From positions 74,502,240 to 74,566,239 of the forward strand of contig JALIGW010000001.1 of the NCBI GenBank assembly GCA_023053685.1: 64,000 nucleotides of DNA, written 5' to 3'. A model generated the notes under the pieces. It made no database searches. It saw only the letters and a list, made by a program, of their open reading frames with translations, and was not told where the DNA came from. Within the stretch, counting starts at the first letter, position 1, and every line of letters begins with the position of its first letter. Source of the stretch: Diadophis punctatus similis (taxonomy: Eukaryota; Chordata; Lepidosauria; Squamata; Dipsadidae). Both the position numbers and the translations under genes were made by a program. Positions 1 through 10,386 of this stretch are shown here, one piece after another.

Positions 1-100
1 ATGTTCCCAGGATATGTGGTATCTAGAATTCAACTCTGCCTTTTCTCCACTTTCAATTTCAGCACAAATTGGTTTTTTTTCCCCTCCCTATGCATTGGAA

Positions 101-976
101 TTTATTTATTCTTTATTTATTTAAATGGATTTCTATGCCGCCCAACTCCCGGAGGACTCTGGGCGGCTCACAACATATCAGAATCCACAGTATAAAAAGT
201 ACAGTAATTAAAAACTACAAACTACAAAAATTAAAAAGAGTGTCTTACATTCATAATCAAGGGGGGAGACCCATATCTAGCCTAGTTGGTCTCACTTTCA
301 CCCCACCTGCCGGAAGAGCCAGGTTTTTATTGCTTTACGGAACGCCAGCAGGGTGGGGATGGTCCTGATCTCTGGAGGGAGTTGGTTCCAAAGGGAGGGA
401 GCTCCCATAGAGAAGGCTCTCCCCCTCGGCCCCGCCAACCGACATTGCTTGGTCGATGGGACCTGGAGGAGACCAACTCTGTGGGCCCTGACCGGTCGTA
501 GGGAGGTATGCGGCAGGATGCGGTCCCGAAGATAACCTGGCCCTGAGCCATGTAGGGCTTTAAAGGTTAAAACCAACACCTTAAATTTGATCCGGAGACT
601 AATGGGCAGCCAATGCAGCTGGCGGAGGATCGGTGTTATGTGGGTGTATCTGGGTACACCCATCACAGCTCACACAGCTGCATTTTGCTCCAACTGCAGT
701 CGCCGGACACTCTTCAAGGGTAGCCCCATTGCAGTAATCCAGCCGTGAGGTGATAAGAGCGTGAGTGACTGTGAGAAGTGCCTCTTTCTCCAAGTAGGGT
801 CACAATTGGTGCACAAGACGTACCTGTGCAAAGGTCCCCCTAGCCACAGCTGAAAGATGTTGCTCCAATTTTAGTTGTGGGTCTAGGAGGACACCCAAAT
901 TGCGGACCCGTTCTGAGGGAGCTAATTTCTCCCCCCCAAGAACCAAGGAGGGACAATTGGTCAAGTCCTTAGGAGG
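101..976 (-). mobile_element. 3' fragment of an L2/CR1-like LINE
   Basis: This is the 3' part of the same LINE family as the long copy at 22760..26320, in the same orientation. Reading the minus strand, broken frames match the C-terminal end of the reverse-transcriptase ORF, with words such as CPSLVLGGEKL, NLGVLLDPQLKLEQHLSAV and LWNQLPPEIRTIPTLLAFRK. The ATTTATTT-rich stretch at 101..125 is the 3' tail. The coding region is split over three frames between 298 and about 976, with a rearranged patch near 660..740. It is a 5'-truncated, dead copy. Similarity stops near 976. Confidence 0.85.
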
Positions 977-2541
977 CAGTAATTCATTCTTTCCCTCTGT
1001 TTCTGTGGTGGAGAAAATGAAGATGAGTTCTCTCCGTTCATGTATGTCTTTCTTCTTGGACCATTGAAAAAGAATCATGGCTCTTGTGGCCTTGGAGATA
1101 ATTTGGACAAGATAATTTTAAAAAACCCATGGGAGTGTGAATGTGGTATCTATCATCATCTCTTTAAAGAAGCCACATCATTTCCTTTGCAGCCGCCTTT
1201 TGCAGTTGCCATGAAATTTTGGGATCCATCATAAACGTCGCAAGATCTTTTGGGACACATTATCAAACCAAAAGCAATCCACAGTCATAAAGGCTGTTGA
1301 CTATTTTTCTTTTAGACTTAAGACTCATTGCCGCAAAGCTTTGGGAATAATCTTAATCAGACATCAAATCTATTATAAGAAATATATAATTCATGGCTTA
1401 AAATGCTACCATGCTGTCTTGCTACAAAAAAAAAGTGATGGTTGTCACGGATTACTCATGTTAGAGAGTACTGGTTCCTCCAAGAATCAAAACAAAGAAA
1501 GATAGATGCCGTCAGCCGTACACAATTCAGATGAGTTGGACTTTGATGCCCATAATCTTTAGCCAAGCTAAGTTGGCATCAGGTGAGGAAAAGCTGAAAC
1601 AAGAGTTACAAGGCCAGATCACAGGTATCTGATTCCTATTCACATTTGCATTGAGACAACCAACATAGACTCCTCTCTACCTCAGAATGTTTAACAAATG
1701 GCTCAATAAAATGAAATCAATATGTAAATTTCAAGGGGGGGAATTACAGCGGAGGGGAGGCTAGTCACAGTTCTCAATCAAACACAGCAGGTGTTCTCAG
1801 ACTTCATTAACTCCATGGTGATGTTATATTCTCTTGCATGTAGGTGATGCTTATCTATGCAAATTTCTCTTTATTGCTCACAATTAATCACATTCCATCT
1901 TGTTTATCTTTCATAGGTATGATTAAATTTTGATATATTGTATACTGTATAGCAATAGTTATATTAGCATATGGCTGTCTCAATCTGTCGCTACAAAAGT
2001 GACAGAATTGTTATTTTAGACAAATAAGAACGCTTTTTAAAATAACAAAAAGTTCAGAAAAATAAATATGGGAGTATTGTACATGACCTCACATCAAAAT
2101 GATTGTTATTGTGCAAGAGGTGGTTGAGATGCCAACAGTTTGTGGAGGTGGGGTGGGGTGAGAATCTGAACAGTGACTCCTATTTACAATTAACTTTAGT
2201 CTAGCTAGTTGGATGTGAAACTCTAATTATGGATTTTCAGGTCACGCAAGGATAAGAAGTTGGGAAAAATTGAATGATCCTCCTCAAAATAAAAATAACT
2301 GCATTTTGCTAAAGGGGTGAAATTTATTCTTCCCTAAAACACAGGTTATAACAGGGTGTATTCATGATTATTATATTTTCTGCTGTAGATAAACAGCCCA
2401 TCTCTTCATTTCTATTCTCTATTTTAGGCTTCAGAGAAGTTTTAGATGGCAAGAGGTTCTATAGAGCAGTACAGTTAGGAATATAATATGTGTATATCAC
2501 TCCATTTTCTCCATACAATATAATGTCTCAGATGTGTAGTA
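977..2541. other. intergenic, no recognisable feature
   Basis: AT-rich unique-looking DNA. I see no long reading frame with family resemblance, no RNA gene and no clear repeat termini. Confidence 0.5.
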
Positions 2542-2765
2542 CAGGGGTGGGTTGCTCACTTACCTTGCTGCCGGAGCCATGTGCGCGCATCTCCACGTTT
2601 CGGGGGGGGGGCGCTCGCTACGCGCGCGTGCTCCCTTGCGCGATTTTGCTTCTGCGCATGCGTGGAAGCAAAATTGCACCAAAATCCCGCAAGGGGACGT
2701 GCATGCGCAGAAGCAAAATTGCCCGAAAATCACTGAAAATCACCGAAAAAAAGCTGTTCCCTGAA
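2542..2765. mobile_element. truncated hAT-type MITE (CAGGGGTGGGTT family)
   Basis: It starts with the CAGGGGTGGGTT terminus and the following CTTACCT...GCTGCCGG subterminal block, which also occur at 34313 and 48377. It contains a pair of facing GCGCATGCG-type cores near 2653 and 2701. The right terminus (AACCCACCCCTG type) is missing, so the copy is truncated. Confidence 0.65.
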
Positions 2766-3116
2766 CACCCAATTTTATAGACATAAGGTCAGCAGACCAT
2801 GATAAAAATCTAAAGCAATTTTGCTTTTCTTTTGTTTTCCAAATTAGAACACACCTGGCCACTCTAAAGACTGGAGAAGTGGCCCTGGGAGGGGGTACAC
2901 AAAAGCCATCCCACATTTCACAGATTTTGTACAAGTGTTGGGACAAGAACTCAGCAAAGCAAGTATTATCTATTAATTGGGGGGGGAGCAATCTTGCATG
3001 AAGTTGATTCTCCCATTTTGCAGAATGATTGGTTTACTGCATTCAAAGCAAATTTAAGGGACCTCTATAGCAGGGCCCTGCAGCAGTTTAGAAAAAGCCA
3101 AAGGACCTATAATAAT
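2766..3116. other. intergenic, nothing recognised
   Basis: No supported gene or repeat is seen here. Confidence 0.4.
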
Positions 3117-3335
3117 TCCAGGTTCTGACAGGTTCTGGAGACTGGTAGCAGAAATTTTGAGTAGTTCGGAGAACCGGCAAATACCACCTCTGGCTGGCCC
3201 CAGAGTGGGGAGGGAATGGGGATTTTGCAGTATTCTTCCCCTGCCATGTCCACCAAGCCACGCCCACCAAGCCACACCACACCCACCAAGCCACACCCAC
3301 AGAACCAGTAGTAAAAAATTTGGATTTCACCACTG
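3117..3335. mobile_element. hAT-type MITE (GTGAAATCC family), left end truncated
   Basis: The body (GGTTCTGACAGGTTCTGGAG, CTGGCTGGCCCCAG, repeated CCACCAAGCCAC words) and the GGATTTCACCACTG right terminus match the full copies at 29720 and 51959. The left CAGGGGTGAAATCC end is lost. Confidence 0.75.
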
Positions 3336-3827
3336 AATTAGACTCATATATGGCTCACTGGAGAACTTTTTGGACTCCTGTTGGTAGGTTTATCTTTATA
3401 AATTTGGTAGGATCTTCTGGATCCTACCAAACATTACTCCATTGTTTCCCTCCCCCCAACAAGAGTTTTCAATTTTGTTCCTGTGGCTTGTCTACAAATA
3501 TTCTAATCAATGCCCCCTTCTCATCTTATCCCACATTCCAGCCTTCATAATAGCATCATTATTAGATGTCTTGGGCGAAATACCTGGGTGTAAAAATGTT
3601 AATATGCTACCTTTTCAGCAGTGTAGCCTGCAAGGGGCTTTTCAGAGTAAAAGAGGAATAGTGTCACTGCAGCCAGGAAGATTCTCTTCATAGCCACCAC
3701 CACCAGCAACTGCAAGGGAAATCAATCAAATTAGCAAGATGAAAGTAGTGTTTTGCTGCTGCAATCCCTCTCCTCTTTGCATGTCCAAAAGGGCAGAGCT
3801 TGCAGTTGGCAGCACTGTATAATACAA
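3336..3827. other. intergenic, nothing recognised
   Basis: No gene or repeat can be supported in this stretch. Confidence 0.4.
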
Positions 3828-4236
3828 GTAGTCTCCAATTGAGACGACAACTGAGCCCAACATTTCTGGTGCTAAGCAAGACAGATGTTAAGTGAGTTTT
3901 GCCCCATATTATGACCTTTTTTGTCACAGTTGTTAAGTGAATCACTGCAGTTGTTAAGTTAGCAACACAGTTGCTTAAGTGAATCTTACTTCCGATTGAC
4001 TTCTCTTGTCACAATCTCGCAAAAGGTGATCTCATAACGCTAGGACACTGCAACCATCATAAATACATACAACCGTCATAAATACAGTTGCCAAGCCTCT
4101 AAATGTTGACCCCGTGACCATGGGGATGCTTCAATGGTCATAAGTGTGACAAATGGTCATCAGTCACTTTCTTTGAGTGCCGTTTAATTTCAAAGGGTCA
4201 CTAAATGAATGGTTGTAAGTCGAGTGCCTGCACTGC
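3828..4236. mobile_element. MITE of the 'CTTAACAACTG / GTAAGTCAAGGA' family
   Basis: It shares with 29255..29628 and the interrupted copy around 48267..49575 the words GTTAAGTGAATC, TCACTGCAGTTGTTAA, GTGACCATGGGGATGCT and AAATGAATGG.TGTAAGTC. The ends are inverted (AGTCTCCAATTGAGAC on the left, GTAAGTCGAGTGCCTG on the right). It is a degenerate DNA transposon with no coding capacity. Confidence 0.65.
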
Positions 4237-4379
4237 TTTTGTCAGTTTGCTCAGTTTAACCATCCAGAGGTTTTTGCAAGTGATCAGACACAAATATGTA
4301 AAATGGACCAATTATAGATGTTGGAAGGTGCATGGGAAGTGTTAGAAATTAAAAACGTGATTTACATTTCGTAGGGAAT

Positions 4380-5110
4380 GGAGAATGAGAAGTCTGGGAT
4401 CTGTGGTAGCTCAGGGAACAGAAAACTGATCATGTTTTGCCCCAGCTTCGGGTCCAACCAGAAATACGCACACACAAACTGTTTTAAACATAAACTGTTT
4501 ACCACTAATAAGTCCTTAGCAGCAGTGTCCTTTTAAAAGTTCTTTAAATCATAAAATAAGTCTTTTTTGGAGCCCCAGCTGTTAATTACTGCTTAAAAGC
4601 TGGCCAGAGTCCAAGCACAAAACACAGCAAACAATCCCACAAGATTAGTCCATCTGATATTGTTCACTTTGAACTTACGAAGGTTGGCAGAAAGCCTGGA
4701 GCTCAATTAGCAGAGGAGAAATGCTGGTTGAAATTCAAAAGCCAAACAAGAGAGGTTTCAAGAACGTGGCAATACCTGGGTCGAACGAAAGTTGTCTCCA
4801 GCGCTGAAGCATGGCGTGGCTAAGGCTTAAATAGTCTAAGGGCATGGCCAATTAGCCTGCAGCTCTACTCACGAGGAGGCCTCCTCCTACGTAACCACTC
4901 TTGCCTGCTAGCAGTCCTGCATGCCCTAGCATCAAGAAGAGGCACCTCCTCTTTTCCTGAGTCACTCATTTGCACCTCAGAAGGTGCAGAAGGCCCTGGT
5001 TGACTTTCAGCCTCTGGCACCGAGTCCTCCTCGCTGTCGGACTCGGATGCCAGGTGTACGGGCTGATGGTACCGTGCCACAATCGCCTCTCGGTCCTCGG
5101 GATCCGTGAC
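4380..5110 (-). mobile_element. unclassified repeat-like segment with a short acidic reading frame
   Basis: On the minus strand a 71-codon frame ends at 4865. It is rich in Ser, Glu and Asp (words such as ASESDSEEDSVPEAE) and then turns Arg-rich (WLRRRRPP). Downstream of it, still on the minus strand, lies a possible TATA-like TATTTAAGCC (about 4823..4832). This resembles the 3' end of a retroelement ORF followed by an LTR, but I could not recognise a family or define termini. It could equally be unique DNA. Confidence 0.3.
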
Positions 5111-5338
5111 CAGCTACGCGGGACGCGGGCAAGCCACAACAGATTAGATCCAATTGTTCAGCTGGTGATGTACACTGATGGGTTCATAATGTTGTTTGCA
5201 TTTCAAGATCAGCAAAATAAAGCTGATCACGAGTTGATTTCAACTTAATTTAGGCAAGATTGGAAACTAAAAAGCATGGAATGGAAGTGTCCTTAGTGTT
5301 CCTTTCATATTAATACAGTAACTTCCTTTGCAGAAATA

Positions 5339-5859
5339 CAGTAGAACCTCTAGTCACGACCATAATTCGCAACCCGATTTGGTCGTGACCCGAACCTAAT
5401 TTTGGAAATTTGGCACTTACAAAAAAAAAATGGCGCTGAAGGGGAAATTGACTGCAGGGGAAAAAAAGTGAATTTTTTGGTCGGAACCCGATTTGGTCGT
5501 GGTCAGAAGTGTTCGTGACCAGAGGTTCTACTGCGGGGGTAGGTTCCACTTACCTTTGCCACCAGTTCGCATTGCGATGTTTCGCGCGCACGATTTCACT
5601 TCCGCGCATGCTCAGAAGCAGGAATCAGCCCGAAACACAGCTGAGGAGCTCATCAGCTGTGCTTCGGATGAATAAATAAAGGTCGGTATTCACCCGCAGG
5701 CGGGCGGGCGGGCTCTTCTTTTTCAAGCCGTGTAAGGGGAAAAATCCAAAAAAAGATGGCGGCGCACACGGAACAGCACCAACAGTGACATCACCAGCAG
5801 GTCACTACCGGTTCGGGCAATCCGGTCCGAACTGGGAGGAACCCACCCCTGTTCTACTG
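5339..5859. mobile_element. pogo/mariner-like MITE with TA target site, split by a hAT insertion
   Basis: The termini are CAGTAGAACCTCTAGTCACG (left) and its near-perfect inverse ending GGTTCTACTG (right). Each is flanked by TA (5337..5338 and 5860..5861), as expected for the Tc1/mariner superfamily. The terminus resembles MER2/Tigger-type ends from memory. The last eight bases are duplicated around the hAT element at 5534..5851, so the mariner-like element is the older of the two. Confidence 0.75.
5534..5851. mobile_element. hAT-type MITE inserted in the mariner-like element
   Basis: The left end is CGGGGGTAGGTTCCACTTACC-like and the right end is GGAGGAACCCACCCCTG. The 8-bp TSD TTCTACTG is perfect (5526..5533 and 5852..5859). 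A GCGCATGC core lies near 5603. There is no transposase. Confidence 0.85.
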
Positions 5860-6037
5860 TATGGGGAATTCAATTATGGAATTGGAGAAAATTTTAAACA
5901 TCTCTTTTCTAGTGCCATTTCATTGATTTGCAGCATCACCATATACAACTCCTAATTGTCAATCAAACACCAATCCCAATATAAGAGAGTCTGACTTCAG
6001 CCTTCCTATATGACGTTTTATTTGAAACCCCCCCCCC

Positions 6038-6347
6038 CAGGGGTGAAATCCTCCCGGCTCGCTCTTACCTGTTGGTCGCCGCACAGCCGAACAACCTGGT
6101 GGCATTTGTGGCGCGGGGCTTCCCCCACCCGCTTCCCTCGCCCACCTGGACACCGGCATTTGCGTTCTTTTGCCCTCTGTGCATGCGCAAAGCGTTCTGC
6201 TTGCGCAGAGGGCAAAAGAACGCAAATGCCGGCGTCCAGGCGGGCGGGGGAAATGGGCGGGGGAAGCCCCGCGCCGCGAACACCACCAGGTTGTTTGGCT
6301 GTGCGGCGACCAACAGGTAAGAGCGAACCGGGAGGATTTCACCCCTG
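6038..6347. mobile_element. fold-back hAT-type MITE with long hairpin
   Basis: The ends are inverted (CAGGGGTGAAATCCTCCCGG left, complementary right end closing ATTTCACCCCTG) and sit between runs of C that could hide an 8-bp duplication. Almost the whole element is a palindrome. The core at 6145..6240 pairs CCTGGAC...GGCATTTGCGTTC with its inverse. The same core is found inside the MGAT2-carrying element at 31123..31199. Confidence 0.85.
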
Positions 6348-7499
6348 CCCCCCCCCCCCGCCAAGTTGTATATAAGCCCCAAGTACAAACTCTACTGCCT
6401 TTAAAGTTCTGGAAAGTGTGGCTTGAAAGTTGCTTTCAAAGATACAGGTGTGTTGCTTTGACATATTGTTGAGTGGAATGCTTTTCCCTTGATGATTTTA
6501 ATCACATCATGCAATCAGCCATTCATGCTTTTGTAAAACACTTGATTTATAAGACATTTTAATTTATTACTCTGTACTCAAGAGCCAACTGTTTGCTCTC
6601 CTCCCCTGAACAAAATACCTGCATTGCCTTAAAGGTACAGTTACCCAAGGCAAATGTTGCCAAAATTCTAATTATCCTAAACAGTGACTTACCTCAAAGT
6701 AATTTCCAACCTTTTCTTTGCCATATAATATTTCATTAACCTTTAAGCAACTGATATTTTTTCTTCTTCTTTTGCAAAACTTTTGGTTACTTTAAGCTTC
6801 TCCACTTGTTTTAGCTGGATTGAAATTTGAAAAAGTTTTTGCCCCTCAGTTTCATACTCGTCAATGAAGATGTGAAGTTATTTTTCACCCTCTCTTTGAT
6901 TTTACACTGTTCCAAATCAAATAAATCCAGATTGAATTTTCAGTGTGCAATATAACACTCTGCGGGCTTCTTTTCCAGATGTTCTCTCTGTCTGAGCATG
7001 ACATGTTTGAAGAGTGGGGTTTCCAGAGGCTGGAAACCTCTGGAAACCCCACTTGGCTGCCTATTCATTTTCTATTACAAGCTGTATCTTTATGTGTAAT
7101 TCAGTCATGCCTTGTTTAAACACCTGGAAGTGCTGAGTTACGAAGAACGCATATACTCTTTTCTGAAGAAAAATAAACTGTATTAAGAAAAAGAGTCAGT
7201 CTGGAAATAGAGCGTGGGATTCTCTTAATTCCCAGTGTGCTGCTTGGCCCTCTTATTGTATCCTACCTGGATTGTCCTTCTGTAGGCTCTGCCAGCAACC
7301 CTTCATCTGAATGCATGATCTGGCTTCATCCCAAAGCAAGGCAGAAACCTCTTGGAAGTCAGGATGAAACTGAGCCCGAGTCTGGAAATGCTTCCCAAAA
7401 CAAATACTCTTCTGAATTTTGTGGTTATGTAACAACAAACCAAACAGCACTCTACACTGGAGATTGGGGAGGGGGGACACTGAACAAGCCAATCCAAAA
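6348..7499. other. intergenic, nothing recognised
   Basis: Mostly unique AT-rich DNA. A short inverted pair of CTGGAAACC words lies near 7020..7050. No gene is supported. Confidence 0.4.
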
Positions 7500-7990
7500 A
7501 ATAGAATAGAATAATAACAGAGTTGGAAGGGACCTTGGAGGTCTTCTAGTCCAACCCCCTGCTTAGGCAGGAAACCCTACACTACTTCAGACAAATGGTT
7601 ATCCAACATCTTCTTAAAAACTTCCAGTGTTGCAGCAGTCACAACTTCTGGAGGCAAGCTGTTTCAAGGATTAATTGTTCTAACTGTCAGGAAATTTCTC
7701 CTTAGTTCTAAATTGCTTCTCTCCTTGATTAGTTTCCACCCATTGCTTCTTGTTCTACCCTCGGGTGCTTTGGAGAATAGTTTGACTCCCTCTTCTTTGT
7801 GGCAGCCCCTGAGATATTGGAACACTGCTATCATGTCTCCCTTAGTCCTTCTTTTCATTAAACTAGACATACCCAGTTCCTGCAACCGTTCTTCATATGT
7901 TTTAGCCTCCAGTCCCCTAATCATCTTTGCTGCTCTTCTCTGCACTCTTTCTAGAGTCTCAACATCTTTTTTACATCATGGCGACCAAAA
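7500..7990 (-). mobile_element. CR1 LINE 3' end
   Basis: On the minus strand a frame at 7664..7945 encodes the conserved CR1 reverse-transcriptase C-terminus (RRAAKMIRGLE, YEERLQELG, GDMIAVFQYLRG). It is followed by the CR1 3' UTR, whose complement reads AGAGTTGGAAGGGACCTTGG, and by an AATAG-type tail at about 7500..7512. It is 5'-truncated and not functional. Confidence 0.9.
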
Positions 7991-9134
7991 CTGAAGAGAT
8001 TGGAATGGGTTCCCACTTTTCTTTTTATCAATCTTATTGACTCTTGGAATGATTGTTGCTCCCAGAAAGTTGTCTTTAATGCTGCTAATAGGGGTAAATA
8101 CAACATTTTGGACCGATAAAAAAAAAAAATTTCCTTAAAAAAAATTGTTCAAAGAACAGCAAAATCGCCTGAAAAGAAACATTAGTAAACAGAAATCAGA
8201 AATTGCCTTCGCTAATCTAGTGCTGACAGAGGCAACAGATCTACAGTCACAAAGATTCCTCTGCCATTATTGAATGGGATCAGGTTGGGGATCTGAACAT
8301 GCAGACAGCCATAGCATCCTGTAGTCCAAACTGGCTTCCAATAAGAAGCGTCCAACCAAGCAGCAGAGATTACCGGAAGTGGAGATGATAATGAGTATAC
8401 GGAAAAACAATACAAGTTCACAGTTATTGCAATACAAGTAACATTTTGTCAGTAGCATCATCTACTCCTTTGTTGATTCCTGCAGTATGCAATACATATA
8501 AAGATACCAAAATGGTCAGTGAAGACAGATTTACAACCATACTTAGTAAAATACTTACTCTTCATATAGCACTTCCTGAGCCTACAAAACTTTACCAAAA
8601 GTTCTCTCAACAATCTTGAAAAATCCTAAATAATTGGCTGGCATGATTATGCTCATTCTTACATTATAATTTGGGCTGGGGGGATATAATGCCTTGACAA
8701 AACCGATACAATGAGTGTATAACTGAAGTGAGTTTACAATTAGAAATGTCTTAATGTATACTTCAGTCCATTTTTCCAACAAGGTACAAAAAGTGGAAGT
8801 TTAAGTTTAGAAATGTAAGAATCTTTTATAATATCAAAAGGTTCTTAATTTAATATACTTCTATAACTTAAAATGAAACTTTTTCAGTTCTAGCATTTTT
8901 AAACTTTATCATCTTGACATATCATCTTGATTTTTTGACTTTTACAGATTAAGCAGTTGATTCACTCACTCACTCACTCATTCACTCACCCATTCACTCT
9001 TTCAAATATTTCATACCTTTTTCTTCATTCTAAATGGACTCAAAAAAAAGTATTTTGTGAGTTAGGTGGCTAAACAAAATGGGTGGACAGACAGACACAT
9101 ATTCCAATTCCAATTGGGAGTTAGAATTATAGGG
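7991..9134. other. intergenic with a short TCAC-rich simple repeat
   Basis: Apart from imperfect (CACT)n around 8959..9000, I see nothing I can name. Confidence 0.4.
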
Positions 9135-9226
9135 CAGTGTTTCTCAAACTTGGCAATTTGGCTGGCTGGGGAATTCTGGGAGTTAAAGTCCACACATCTT
9201 AAAATTGCCAAGGCTGAGAAACATTG
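9135..9226. mobile_element. palindromic MITE (CAGTGTTTCTCAA family), copy 1
   Basis: The ends are CAGTGTTTCTCAAACTTGGC and GAGAAACATTG. The flanking 8-mers are TTATAGGG (9127..9134) and CTATAGGG (9227..9234), a 7/8 TSD. The internal palindrome is shorter than in the 135-bp copy at 53059. Confidence 0.8.
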
Positions 9227-9234
9227 CTATAGGG

Positions 9235-9370
9235 CAGTGTTTCCCAACCTTGGCAACTTGAAGATGTCTGGACTTCAACTCCCAGAATTCCCCAGCCAGC
9301 ATTCACTGGCTGGGGAATTCTGGGAGTTGAAGTCCAGACATCTTCAAGTTACCAAGGTTGGGAAACACTG
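9235..9370. mobile_element. palindromic MITE (CAGTGTTTC family), copy 2, adjacent
   Basis: A 136-bp near-perfect palindrome running from CAGTGTTTCCCAACCTTGGC to GGTTGGGAAACACTG. The perfect 8-bp TSD CTATAGGG lies at 9227..9234 and 9371..9378. The left duplication is also the right duplication of copy 1. Confidence 0.9.
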
Positions 9371-9783
9371 CTATAGGGCATTAACAGACCACTCCATTAA
9401 AGCGCCTGCAGAATAATAGATGACATAAAATGCGTTGCTCTGGCTGCTGAGTCCCATTTTGCCTCAGTAACAAGACAGGAAACGATACTGCTCTTCCAGT
9501 TTTAATTCAAAACAAGTAAACTAATAGGAAGATTCTCCGTTTCAGTTCTTCTGAACAAGTATCACTGCCAGCAAAGGGGTGGGGGGTGGGGAAACTCCCA
9601 TTGTCTTTCCTAATACGAATGTGGTAAGGCTGAAGAAGTGCTTAGAATGGTGTGCTGTGCCATCTATCAAGTTGCCCGAATAACTTGATGTGATGCTCCA
9701 TACTTGAGATGTGTCAATTGGATTGTTGATGAATAAGAGCCTAGCACACCTCTGGAGAAAAAAAAATTGCTAAACCCCTAGTC

Positions 9784-9917
9784 TATGGGCGTCAAACTCG
9801 CGGCATCTCGTTGCTGTCATGTGATGTTTCGCAATGGTTTTCCCATTTGTGGAGCTGGGGTGGGCATGGCCTGCAGGTGATGCATCCGGCCCATGGGTCG
9901 CCAGTTTGACACCCCTG
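9784..9917. mobile_element. hAT-type MITE (GTCAAACTCG family), short copy
   Basis: The ends are TATGGGCGTCAAACTCG and CAGTTTGACACCCCTG. The flanking 8-mers are CCCTAGTC and CTCTAGTC (7/8). It is an internally deleted relative of 27234..27547. Confidence 0.75.
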
Positions 9918-10145
9918 CTCTAGTCAAAGGTAGCCCAACCATCTGATTATAGGTGAGAGGATGGGAGCGGAGTAAAGCAGGAGGGATCTCTGTTGATGCT
10001 TCTACTCACTTCATCTGGTAGAGATGTAGCATCAGAAGCATTAAGAGAACTCCCTTTTGCTTCATCCTCTGACCCTCCTCTTTGTTCTAATCTTTCAATA
10101 TGGTTATTCCTTGACATGGATCTAGTTTTCTTCTGAAGTATCCTG
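9918..10145. other. intergenic, nothing recognised
   Basis: No supported feature. Confidence 0.4.
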
Positions 10146-10386
10146 AAGGAGCTGAGGTGGCGCAGTGGTTAAAAGCAGCACTGCAAGTTCAGCTGACTGC
10201 TAGTTCAGCAGTTCAGCTGTTCAAATCTCACCGGCTCAAGGTTGACTCAGCCTTCCATCCTTCCGAGGTCGGTAAAATGAGGACCCAGATTGTTGGGGGC
10301 AATATGCTGACTCTGTAAACTGCTTAGAGAGGGCTGTAAAGCACTATGAAGCGGTATATAAGTCTAAGTGCTATTGCTATTGCTAC
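10146..10386 (+). mobile_element. tRNA-derived squamate SINE
   Basis: The RNA polymerase III A box (TGGCGCAGTGG, about 10157) and B box (GTTCAAATC, about 10218) are both present. They are followed by the body GGTAAAATGAGGACCCAGATTG and the 3' end TATAAGTCTAAGTGCTATTGC with CTATTG repeats. It resembles Sauria-type SINEs. Similar copies lie at 12689, 16828 and 36294. Confidence 0.85.

Noticed and set aside
6010..6472. Overlapping 80-127 codon frames on both strands
   Set aside because: All fall in the fold-back MITE at 6038..6347. Similar peptides on both strands are the result of the palindrome.
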